From NCBI GenBank assembly GCA_017745015.1, contig JAGIAF010000190.1, positions 1 through 6,495 of the forward strand: a DNA stretch of 6,495 nucleotides, given 5' to 3'. Below are positions 1-5,522 of the stretch, piece after piece (within the stretch, counting starts at the first letter, position 1; every line of letters begins with the position of its first letter). A model generated the notes under the pieces. The model was not told where the DNA came from. It ran no database searches and saw only the letters and a program-made list of their open reading frames with translations. The position numbers and the translations under genes are program-made. This stretch comes from Bdellovibrio sp. (GTDB lineage Bacteria > Bdellovibrionota > Bdellovibrionia > Bdellovibrionales > Bdellovibrionaceae).

Positions 1-267
1 GCCCGGATGGTTCCAATCACAGTTTGTTGTATTCTGCAAAAGGGAGCCGTCTTGGAAACAATACTTTTGGCGAACACCAAAAACCACGTAGTCCATAGTA
101 CTGTTCACTGCAAACTTTAAGACGACGACGTTTTTAGTTTTAGTGATTTGTTTTTTCTCGCCGATTACATAGTTGGTTAGAAAATAAAAGCTGATGCTCA
201 TGACAGCTGTTGCTGCCAGGACCTGCAAAATCGCATTACCGTTCCGGTTTTTTAACGAAAAAAGCAT
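1..267 (-). CDS. Prepilin-like (pseudopilin-type) protein, N-terminal 89 residues, 3' end cut by window
   Basis: Translating the minus strand from the ATG at 267-265 gives 89 residues without a stop, running off the left edge. The N-terminus has a class III (prepilin) signal layout: a short basic leader (K6, R8) ending in G10, then a hydrophobic segment of about 23 residues (12-34), then a charged stretch (EKK, residues 37-39). Glutamine stands at +5 after the putative cleavage glycine, where major pilins have glutamate, so a minor pilin or pseudopilin-like protein is likelier than a major pilin. Cysteines 70 and 83 could form a disulfide in the exported part. A GGAG ribosome site (273-276) lies 5 bases before the ATG, and an in-frame stop (TAG, 283-285) lies upstream, which fixes the start. 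The role (pilus assembly, secretion or surface protein) cannot be told from this part. The gene is certain enough; the family is inferred from the N-terminus alone. Confidence 0.72.
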   Translation of the reverse strand, partial: MLFSLKNRNGNAILQVLAATAVMSISFYFLTNYVIGEKKQITKTKNVVVLKFAVNSTMDYVVFGVRQKYCFQDGSLLQNTTNCDWNHPG

Positions 268-294
268 ACACGCTCCGACTGTCTACATGAGAAC

Positions 295-302
295 TTATCG
301 GC
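295..302 (-). promoter_or_regulatory. FliA (sigma-28) type -10 element GCCGATAA
   Basis: Read on the minus strand, these eight bases are an exact match to the -10 consensus of flagellar sigma factor FliA. They sit 27 bases before the ATG of the prepilin-like gene, which would give a leader of about 20 bases carrying the GGAG site. The matching -35 (TAAA, 15 bases further up) is not present: the bases there read CACG, and the nearest TAAA is 23 bases away. It is therefore a good half-site, not a complete promoter. Confidence 0.4.
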
Positions 303-327
303 ATAAATTAAAGAAGGCGTGATGTTT

Positions 328-337
328 TAAGTACTTA
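328..337. repeat. 10-bp perfect palindrome TAAGTACTTA
   Basis: A perfect 10-bp palindrome in the AT-rich gap between the metal transporter and the prepilin-like gene, 25 bases upstream of the FliA-like element. It could be half of an operator or the tip of a weak hairpin, but in AT-rich DNA a palindrome of this size can occur by chance. The rest of 268-423 shows no open reading frame and no clear terminator for the transporter gene that ends at 424. Confidence 0.25.
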
Positions 338-423
338 TATGAACAATTCGCAATTTAGTGACTCCATGGATACATTCAATATATCACAATGAAACACTTT
401 AGCTCTTTAGCAACAATTTTTCT

Positions 424-1359
424 TTACTGATGATTTGGGTCTACACATGAGACACCAGAAATTTCGGTTTCAATCGTTGCCTCAATGATTCCGAATTTTC
501 CTACCAATTTTTTTATAGTTTCCTTCACTTTCTGCATTTCAGTCGTGCCAGCTGTTCCGGCTAAGACCACGTGCGCAGAAAAAACGTGATTCTCTCCATC
601 CAGGGACCATAGGTGTGCGTGATGAACATCAACTACGCCATCTACTTTGCGAATCTCTGTTGTGACATCTTCAACAGATGCTCCCGACGGAGAAGCCATC
701 AAAAACACTTTCATCGCTTCACGTAAATTGCGAAAGACATTAAAGAGAATCCACAGCGACAATGCAATCGCAAGCCCCGCATCGACTTGAGGAATGTCGA
801 AGAACTTAATTACAAGGGCACCGACCAATACCAACACCCAACCAAGAACATCTTCGATCATGTGCCACATCAACATCTTCTCATTCAAAGAAGTGCCGTG
901 AGAAACACGATAAGCAGCCCAACCATTCACCGCCACACCGAGCACCGCCAATATCAACATACCGTCAGCGTGAGGTTGCTGAGGTGTGATCAAACGCGGA
1001 ACCGCTTCGATCAAAATAAAAATAGAACCAACAATTAATACCATGCCCGTGATGACGGCACCCAAAACAGAAAAACGACGATAGCCATATGAAAATCTAT
1101 GGTCACTGGATTTATGAGAAATTTTCTCCATCACAATCGCGATCACCATCGCCAATGCATCTCCGAAATCGTGAAGAGCATCACTCATGATCGCCACAGA
1201 GTTCGTCAAATATCCACCCACGAGTTCGATGATCGCAAAGCTAAGATTCAATACGAAAGCAAAGCGCATCCGGCCAATAATAGCGCCATGGCTGTGATGA
1301 TGGTGATGCCCACCGCTGTGACTATGACTGTGATGATGAGAGTTGTGTTTTTCTGCCAT
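424..1359 (-). CDS. Cation diffusion facilitator (CDF) family metal transporter, probably zinc exporter
   Basis: A 311-residue inner-membrane protein of normal length for the CzcD/ZitB type of the CDF family, which exports Zn2+ and related divalent metals from the cytoplasm in exchange for protons. The N-terminus is very rich in histidine (12 of residues 5-24), typical of zinc-handling CDF proteins. About six membrane segments follow between residues 30 and 210. The transport site is seen as H63-xxx-D67 in TM2 (within SDALHDFGD) and H166-xxx-D170 in TM5; this HD-HD arrangement is known to favour zinc. The cytoplasmic C-terminal domain (from about 215) has the usual HAHLWSL motif (248-254 region) used in dimer and metal binding. 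It is divergent to the heme A synthase, 55 bp away. The ATG has no good ribosome site at normal spacing; an in-frame TGA directly upstream excludes a longer form. A start at M31 would drop the histidine tract and is less likely. The exact metal is inferred. Confidence 0.95.
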   Translation of the reverse strand: MAEKHNSHHHSHSHSGGHHHHHSHGAIIGRMRFAFVLNLSFAIIELVGGYLTNSVAIMSDALHDFGDALAMVIAIVMEKISHKSSDHRFSYGYRRFSVLGAVITGMVLIVGSIFILIEAVPRLITPQQPHADGMLILAVLGVAVNGWAAYRVSHGTSLNEKMLMWHMIEDVLGWVLVLVGALVIKFFDIPQVDAGLAIALSLWILFNVFRNLREAMKVFLMASPSGASVEDVTTEIRKVDGVVDVHHAHLWSLDGENHVFSAHVVLAGTAGTTEMQKVKETIKKLVGKFGIIEATIETEISGVSCVDPNHQ

Positions 1360-1362
1360 GAT

Positions 1363-1374
1363 TCAGTTAGCCAT
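1363..1374 (-). other. Possible 3-codon leader ORF (M-A-N-stop) before the CDF transporter
   Basis: On the minus strand an ATG at 1374-1372 is followed by GCT, AAC and a TGA at 1365-1363, ending only 3 bases before the transporter ATG. A purine-rich GAGGAAGGGG lies directly before it and is a much better ribosome site for this ATG than for the transporter, whose own start is about 15 bases further on. This would suit ribosomes terminating and restarting at the transporter. It may also be chance, and it cannot be used if transcription starts at the transporter ATG. Confidence 0.25.
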
Positions 1375-1394
1375 CCCCTTCCTCTTTAAGTCAA
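1366..1394 (-). promoter_or_regulatory. Candidate sigma-70-like promoter for the CDF transporter
   Basis: On the minus strand TTGACT (1394-1389, 5 of 6 to the -35 consensus) is followed after 17 bases by GCTAAC (1371-1366, only 3 of 6 to the -10). Seven bases further down is the A of the transporter ATG, so this promoter would make a leaderless message, which fits the poor ribosome site. The weak -10 makes it tentative. Confidence 0.3.
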
Positions 1395-1414
1395 TACATG
1401 ATAGCCCTTTACCC

Positions 1415-2332
1415 ATGATGACACGCGCTCAATACAAGAAATTTGCATTTGGACTCTTACTCTATACGATTCTGGTGATCCTGTGGGGAGCGTGGGTTCG
1501 TATTTCTCACTCTGGCGATGGTTGCGGCGACACGTGGCCTCTTTGCCACGGGCAACTTATTCCTGAGGCTCAACGAGGAAAAACTTGGGTGGAGTACGGT
1601 CATCGCCTGATGTCAGGCATCTATGGCTGGGTGGTTTTGTATTTCTTCTGGGCCGCTCGCAAGATTTATCCCAAAGGTCACTTTGCTCGCAAGGCGGCTT
1701 TAGCAACTTTGATTTTTATGATCACCGAAGCTCTTTTGGGTGCAAAGCTCGTTTTGTTTAAATTGGTAACAACAAACGATACACCTTATCGCGCCTTCAT
1801 CATGGGGCTTCATCAGCTAAACTCATTCATGCTGACGGGAGCAGTTGCCTTGGCCTATGCCGCAGCGACAGTGGCAGACACAACACCTTCCCCTCTTCCA
1901 AACTACCGCAAGTACAAGCTGTTACCATGGCTGATTGTCTTATTGGGTATCACGGGAGCTTGGGCTTCGCTTTCGAATTCTTTGTTCCCTACTGAGAATC
2001 TCTTCGAGGGCTTGATGGCAGATTTTTCTGCTGAGTCCCATTTCCTCATTCGCTTGCGTGGACTTCATCCACTCCTGGCGGTTCTTACCGGCGGCAGCTT
2101 GGCCTTCTTCTTCTGGATGAAGACACAAACTGGTGAAAACGCTCTGTTGCAGAAAAAATCTCTGCAAATGGCTTTACTTTTAATTGTGGGAATTCTTTTT
2201 GGTATGGCGACGCTGTTCTTACATGCGCCGGTGTGGATGAAAATCGTTCACTTGAGTTTAGCTCATACCATCTGGGTTGTGCTTTTACAATGGGTGTACT
2301 TCACTCGCGCACCCCAAGCAGTTGCAGCTTAA
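1415..2332 (+). CDS. ctaA: Heme A synthase (CtaA/COX15 family)
   Basis: A 305-residue, roughly eight-helix inner-membrane protein that oxidises the C8 methyl of heme O to the formyl group of heme A, the cofactor of aa3-type cytochrome c oxidase. Counting from the ATG at 1415, the first loop after TM1 holds VRISHSGDGCGDTWPLCHG with C37 and C44, spaced as the cysteine pair of Bacillus CtaA. EYGHR (60-64) carries the conserved glutamate and a heme-ligand histidine; further expected histidines are H133 (GLHQ), H218 (LRGLHP) and H279/H284 (HLSLAH). The two four-helix halves are visible. The frame stays open to 1343, but that start would run back into the divergent transporter and lacks family support, so 1415 (or the adjacent ATG at 1418) is chosen; no strong ribosome site is seen for either. 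Its stop overlaps that of the LON-domain gene. No ctaB/cyoE or oxidase gene lies in the window. Confidence 0.9.
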   Translation: MMTRAQYKKFAFGLLLYTILVILWGAWVRISHSGDGCGDTWPLCHGQLIPEAQRGKTWVEYGHRLMSGIYGWVVLYFFWAARKIYPKGHFARKAALATLIFMITEALLGAKLVLFKLVTTNDTPYRAFIMGLHQLNSFMLTGAVALAYAAATVADTTPSPLPNYRKYKLLPWLIVLLGITGAWASLSNSLFPTENLFEGLMADFSAESHFLIRLRGLHPLLAVLTGGSLAFFFWMKTQTGENALLQKKSLQMALLLIVGILFGMATLFLHAPVWMKIVHLSLAHTIWVVLLQWVYFTRAPQAVAA

Positions 2333-2946
2333 GTCGTCAATTCGTTGGATTCCATCAGACGATGAAGGAATCCAACTTTGTCATTGATATCGTCAAACTC
2401 CAAAACCATCTGCTGTAAATCATAATCACGAACCATATAGCTCGCAAAAGATCCGACGATTTCTTCGGGATGATGAAGATTGCGCATAAAAAGATCGCGC
2501 TGAGCAGGATCTGGAATATGGGTATGAATCCAGCGAGTCAGAATTTTCGTCAAAGCCATCAGATGGGCTTTTTCTTCGTTATCCACCACCGTCTTTTCAG
2601 GAATGATCTGCCCTTCGCAAACGATGTAGGGCGTTCCACGATCCAAAACCTTCCCTAACTTTAATTTGCCTTGTCCCTGAAGAAAGACCAAAAGAGTCCC
2701 ATTGACTCGCTCTTCGATGATTTGGGCGTATCCGTAGCCAGCTATTTCCCTCACAAAGGGCACGACTTCGCCTGGACGTACGGGCGCGACTTTTGACGGA
2801 TCTTCGATATAACCAAGGGCGACAGGAGCTTTCTCAGCAATGGCGTCTTTGATCATAGCTAAATAGCGAGGTTCAAAGATATTCAGGGGCTTTGTTGTCC
2901 TTGGAAATAAGGTCACATTGACTAGTGGAAAAAGAAATACTTCCAT
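2329..2946 (-). CDS. Stand-alone LON substrate-binding domain protein
   Basis: A 205-residue soluble protein made only of the N-terminal domain of Lon protease (LON/PUA-like fold). The start MEVFLFPLVNVTLFPRTTKPLN and the following IFEPRYLAMIKDA (residues 24-36) are the characteristic opening, with the L-P-L-x-x-x-V-L-F-P pattern and the F-E-P-R-Y motif. A beta-rich middle (about 40-115) and a helical tail follow. There is no AAA+ ATPase and no Ser-Lys protease part, so it cannot degrade protein alone. Such single-domain proteins are widespread, and their role is poorly known; binding unfolded or peptide substrates is a family-based guess. A run of five G lies 8 bases before the ATG. It converges on heme A synthase with a 4-bp stop overlap and diverges from the DCC gene across 57 bp. 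Confidence 0.88.
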   Translation of the reverse strand: MEVFLFPLVNVTLFPRTTKPLNIFEPRYLAMIKDAIAEKAPVALGYIEDPSKVAPVRPGEVVPFVREIAGYGYAQIIEERVNGTLLVFLQGQGKLKLGKVLDRGTPYIVCEGQIIPEKTVVDNEEKAHLMALTKILTRWIHTHIPDPAQRDLFMRNLHHPEEIVGSFASYMVRDYDLQQMVLEFDDINDKVGFLHRLMESNELTT

Positions 2947-2977
2947 GCGCTGCAGCCCCCAGAGCTTGTTTTAGTAG

Positions 2978-3000
2978 TATAATAACTGTAGGTTTATAAT
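2978..3000 (+). promoter_or_regulatory. Two perfect TATAAT -10 boxes before the DCC gene
   Basis: TATAAT occurs at 2978-2983 and again at 2995-3000 in the 57-bp gap between the LON-domain and DCC genes. No good -35 stands 16-18 bases before either (the first faces a C-rich run, the second TTAGTA at 18 bases). The first would start RNA near 2990 and permit translation from 3004; the second would start near 3007 and force use of the ATG at 3025. Confidence 0.4.
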
Positions 3001-3003
3001 GCT

Positions 3004-3414
3004 ATGGAAAAGGTTGATGCTAAAATGAGAAATGTCGTCTTTTTCGATGGCGTATGCCATCTGTGCAACGGTTTTGTCGACGCGGTTATAACGCAAGACA
3101 AAACCCACAAATTCCTATTTGCCCCACTTCAAGGCAGTACCGCAGAAGAATTATTGTCTGCTAATGATCGCGAAAGCCTCGACACCGTGATCTACTATGA
3201 GGCAGGTAAAACCTATTACAGGTCCGCGGCCATTCTCAAAATTCTTTCAGGCCTAGGTGGAGTTTACAGCTTGAGCAAAGTTGGCTGGCTTATTCCCGGC
3301 TCTCTTCGCGACTTTCTTTATCGCATTATCGCTAAAAACCGTTATCAATGGTTTGGAGAACGCGAGTTCTGTCGCATTCCTACGGCGGAAGAAAGATCTT
3401 ATCTACTTCCCTAA
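3004..3414 (+). CDS. DCC-family thiol-disulfide oxidoreductase-like protein (DUF393)
   Basis: A 136-residue protein of the DCC family, named after the conserved D-x-x-C-x-x-C seen here as D15, C18 and C21 in FFDGVCHLCNG. The other family marks are present: the Y-x-x-R-S-x-A motif near residue 71 (YYRSAAIL), and the terminal RYQWFG...CRIP with a further cysteine. The family has a thioredoxin-like CxxC and is annotated as predicted thiol-disulfide oxidoreductase, but substrates are not established. No signal peptide is visible, so it is probably cytoplasmic or membrane-associated. Two starts are possible: ATG at 3004 (used here, the longest) and ATG at 3025 (MRNVVFF), which lies closer to where the domain begins and has GGAAAAGG 11 bases upstream. 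Its last 12 bases overlap the convergent Nudix gene. Confidence 0.9.
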   Translation: MEKVDAKMRNVVFFDGVCHLCNGFVDAVITQDKTHKFLFAPLQGSTAEELLSANDRESLDTVIYYEAGKTYYRSAAILKILSGLGGVYSLSKVGWLIPGSLRDFLYRIIAKNRYQWFGEREFCRIPTAEERSYLLP

Positions 3415-3810
3415 AAGCCACTTTACAAAGGGACGATCCGCCGCTGAGAGTTTCTCTGGCTGAATCTCTGAAACCTGCAACCACTCCAAGGCGTCGTGTT
3501 CACGAAGATCCAACTCTGCATTGCGAGCTTGGGCCCAATAGACTCGTAAGCGAATAGTTTTACTCGGATATGTAAAGTCGGCCTCGCCGACATAGTCTTG
3601 CACTTCAATGGCGATACCAAGCTCTTCATCGATTTCGCGAACCAAAGCGCTTTCTGGCATCTCCCCAGCTTCTACTTTTCCGCCTGGAAACTCCCAGTGA
3701 CCTGCGCCACTCTGCCCCGGCCCGCGGCGCACAATAAGAACTCGTCCATCCTGGCTCGGATGACGAATCACTGCGGCAACAACCAAAACAGGTCCTCTTT
3801 TTTCGTTCAT
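3403..3810 (-). CDS. Nudix hydrolase, MutT-like (probable 8-oxo-dGTP diphosphatase)
   Basis: A 135-residue soluble enzyme, the size of MutT. The Nudix box is perfect: G44-x5-E50-x7-R58-E59-I60-x-E62-E63-x-G65-I66, the glutamates binding the catalytic Mg2+ for cleavage of a nucleoside diphosphate linkage. The preceding HWEFPGGK (38-45) matches the MutT subgroup, which hydrolyses 8-oxo-dGTP to the monophosphate and so prevents A:T to C:G transversions. In the C-terminal ADRPFV stretch (123-128) an aspartate stands where E. coli MutT has purine-reading N119, as far as I can align by eye, so substrate preference could differ. The ATG at 3810 has an AGGAG site (3816-3820) 5 bases upstream. It overlaps the DCC gene tail to tail by 12 bp and is divergent to the phosphate transporter. 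No repair genes are adjacent. Confidence 0.92.
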   Translation of the reverse strand: MNEKRGPVLVVAAVIRHPSQDGRVLIVRRGPGQSGAGHWEFPGGKVEAGEMPESALVREIDEELGIAIEVQDYVGEADFTYPSKTIRLRVYWAQARNAELDLREHDALEWLQVSEIQPEKLSAADRPFVKWLLGK

Positions 3811-3830
3811 GAAATCTCCTGAAGTCTCCT
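3811..3830 (-). repeat. Tandem 10-bp repeat that duplicates the ribosome binding site
   Basis: On the minus strand the Nudix leader reads AGGAGACTTC then AGGAGATTTC, 9 of 10 identical, placing two AGGAG sites at 3826-3830 and 3816-3820. Only the second is at proper spacing from the ATG. It looks like a small slippage duplication. Confidence 0.6.
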
Positions 3831-3835
3831 CATAA

Positions 3836-3865
3836 AGTATATAGGTCCTTGCCGCAACTTTACAA
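3836..3865 (-). promoter_or_regulatory. Candidate sigma-70-like promoter for the Nudix gene
   Basis: On the minus strand TTGTAA (3865-3860, 4 of 6) and TATACT (3841-3836, 5 of 6) are 18 bases apart. The predicted RNA start near 3829 leaves a leader of about 20 bases containing the AGGAG site used by the Nudix gene. The -35 lies inside the opposing candidate promoter of the transporter gene. Confidence 0.45.
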
Positions 3866-3877
3866 GCTTGCTAACAT
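3849..3877 (+). promoter_or_regulatory. Candidate sigma-70-like promoter for the Na+/phosphate transporter
   Basis: TTGCCG (3849-3854) and TAACAT (3872-3877), each 4 of 6 to consensus, are separated by 17 bases. RNA would start near 3884, ahead of the AAGGA site at 3901-3905 and the ATG at 3915, and would exclude the earlier in-frame TTG (3849) and ATG (3876). I see no recognisable Pho box. Confidence 0.35.
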
Positions 3878-3900
3878 GGAGTTTTGTTTCCTTGAAAACG

Positions 3901-3905
3901 AAGGA
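3901..3905 (+). promoter_or_regulatory. Ribosome binding site AAGGA that decides the transporter start
   Basis: AAGGA lies 9 bases before the ATG at 3915. The alternative starts at 3849 (TTG) and 3876 (ATG) have no such site. The protein from 3915 begins just before the first membrane segment, as in relatives. Confidence 0.6.
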
Positions 3906-3914
3906 CGCCTCTTC

Positions 3915-5519
3915 ATGATAGATACACAGAACTCGTTTTTTATTCTTCTGATCAGCGGTGTGGCAATGTTCCTTTATGGAATGAGTCTCGCAAGCTCCTC
4001 GCTAGAAAAATTGATGGCCGGAAAAATCACCGGCCTACTCAATCACTTATCGCAAAGTAAGTTCCTCGCGATCCTTACCGGCGTTATCTTGACGACATTG
4101 ATGCAAAGTTCAGGTGCCGCGACCTCCATGCTTGTGGGCCTCGGTTCCGCACGCGTTATCAGCTTACGCCAAGTCATGGGCGTAATCATCGGAACTGCAA
4201 TTGGTACGACATTAACGGTTCAGTTGATCTCTTTTGATCTTTCGCAATATGCACTTCCGGTTTTCACCATCGCCTTTGCCTTTTACTTCAAAGCTAAAAA
4301 GACTGTTTTTAAAAATCTTTCGTTAGCATTCATGGGCTTCGGCTTGTTGTTCTTGGGCTTGAAACTGGTTTCAACGGCCTCTCACCACTTCGCTGAAAAT
4401 CCGATGCTGACAGAGTTCTTCCAAAGTGTTCGTGACAATCCTGGTTACTCGCTTTTGATCTCTATCGTTTTCTGCGCCTTCGTACAAAGCAGTGCGATCA
4501 CAATCGGTCTTGCGATGAGTTTGGCAGCGGTAAAAGCGATCACGTTCTACGATGCAATGCTTTGGGTTTACGGTGCGAACATCGGTACAACTTCAGTGGC
4601 TTTGATCTCTGCAGCCGGTGGAAACTACATCGGTCGCCAAGTGGCCTGGGCCCATTTCTTTTACAAGACCATCAGTGTGGTGATCTTCTATCCGTTCACG
4701 CAGCTCTTTATAGACTTCTTAATGTCGTTTGATACGACGATTTCGCGGGCGATTGCCAATGCCCATTTGGCGTTTAATATTATTTCAGCGATTATCTTCT
4801 ATCCGTTCATCGACAAGGGCGCCGCTCTGATCGAAAAAATGTTCCCGAAGGCGGCCTCGGAAGAATTTGGCACCGAGTTCGTAAACATGAACAACTACCA
4901 AAGCTCCGCATTGGCAGTATCTTATGCGAATCGCGAGATCATGCGTACGGCTGATATCGTTATCGGCATGATCAAAGACTCCATCAGACTGTTTGAAACG
5001 AACGATCCGAAGGTGTTTGATTCCATCAAAGATCGCGACAACAAAGTCGACTTCCTTTACCGCGAAACAAAGATGTTCCTCTTGGACCACGCCAACAAAT
5101 CCACAACGGTGGTTCACCAAAATATCATGAACATGATTATGTTTTTAAGTGACGCGGAAAGAGCCGCCGATGCAATTGACATCAACATCTTGGCATTAGC
5201 AATTAAGAAAAATGCCTTGAAGCTTGAGTTCTCTGATGAAGGTTGGGCTGAAATTCGCAGCATGCACGAACACGTCGTTAAAGTGGCCGCAATGGCCGTG
5301 AACGCTTATCAAAACCGTGAGCTCTGCGAAGAGGCCATCCAATTGAAACGTGATCTAGCGAAACTAGAAATCACTTTGCGTGAAAACCATATAAGCCGCT
5401 TAAATCGCGGTTTGCATACTTCAATCAATACCAGCTCAATTCACTTGGATTTGCTGAGCGAGTATCGCCGTATCGCGAGCCTTCTCTGCAACCACGCTTA
5501 CAATCAAAGGACAAACTAG
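3915..5519 (+). CDS. Na+/phosphate cotransporter family protein with C-terminal PhoU-like domain
   Basis: A 534-residue inner-membrane protein of the NptA/YjbB (SLC34-like) family, which couples sodium entry to phosphate movement. Two inverted transport repeats are seen: the first with TTLMQSSGAAT (QSS at 64-66) and GTAIGTT (93-99), the second with CAFVQSSAITI (QSS at 191-193) and GANIGTT (220-226). The QSS pair is the family's substrate/sodium-binding signature. NAHLAFN (282-288) also fits. Membrane segments end near residue 310; residues about 333-530 are a helical, charged cytoplasmic PhoU-like domain with a closing LDLLSEYRRIASLLCNHAYN. The length is normal for this two-part type. The PhoU part is thought to sense or gate phosphate transport, but direction is uncertain, since some relatives (YjbB) export phosphate. 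The start at 3915 is chosen from its ribosome site. The DUF486 gene follows after 3 bp. Confidence 0.93.
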   Translation: MIDTQNSFFILLISGVAMFLYGMSLASSSLEKLMAGKITGLLNHLSQSKFLAILTGVILTTLMQSSGAATSMLVGLGSARVISLRQVMGVIIGTAIGTTLTVQLISFDLSQYALPVFTIAFAFYFKAKKTVFKNLSLAFMGFGLLFLGLKLVSTASHHFAENPMLTEFFQSVRDNPGYSLLISIVFCAFVQSSAITIGLAMSLAAVKAITFYDAMLWVYGANIGTTSVALISAAGGNYIGRQVAWAHFFYKTISVVIFYPFTQLFIDFLMSFDTTISRAIANAHLAFNIISAIIFYPFIDKGAALIEKMFPKAASEEFGTEFVNMNNYQSSALAVSYANREIMRTADIVIGMIKDSIRLFETNDPKVFDSIKDRDNKVDFLYRETKMFLLDHANKSTTVVHQNIMNMIMFLSDAERAADAIDINILALAIKKNALKLEFSDEGWAEIRSMHEHVVKVAAMAVNAYQNRELCEEAIQLKRDLAKLEITLRENHISRLNRGLHTSINTSSIHLDLLSEYRRIASLLCNHAYNQRTN

Positions 5520-5522
5520 ACT

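Noticed and set aside
1285..1350. Repetitive GATGATG / GTGATGATG pattern suggesting a short tandem repeat
   Set aside because: It is the complement of the histidine codons (CAT/CAC) in the metal-binding N-terminus of the CDF transporter.
787..1389. Plus-strand open frames of 83 and 96 codons opposite the metal transporter
   Set aside because: They are antisense to a clear CDF gene; their histidine- and methionine-rich composition reflects the complement of its codons, and they lack family features.
1343..1414. N-terminal extension of heme A synthase from 1343
   Set aside because: It would overlap the start of the divergent transporter by 17 bases and take up the whole shared upstream region; the family normally begins just before TM1.
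3807..3833. Eight-codon upstream ORF ending in an ATGA overlap with the Nudix start
   Set aside because: The predicted RNA start near 3829 lies downstream of its ATG, so it would not be transcribed intact; its sequence is explained by the tandem AGGAG repeat.
3849..3914. 22-residue longer form of the phosphate transporter starting at TTG 3849 or ATG 3876
   Set aside because: No ribosome site for either, the candidate promoter overlaps them, and the extension has no match to the family's usual start.
4785..5120. Minus-strand 111-codon frame inside the phosphate transporter
   Set aside because: Antisense shadow of a well-supported gene, with no recognisable domain and no ribosome site of note.
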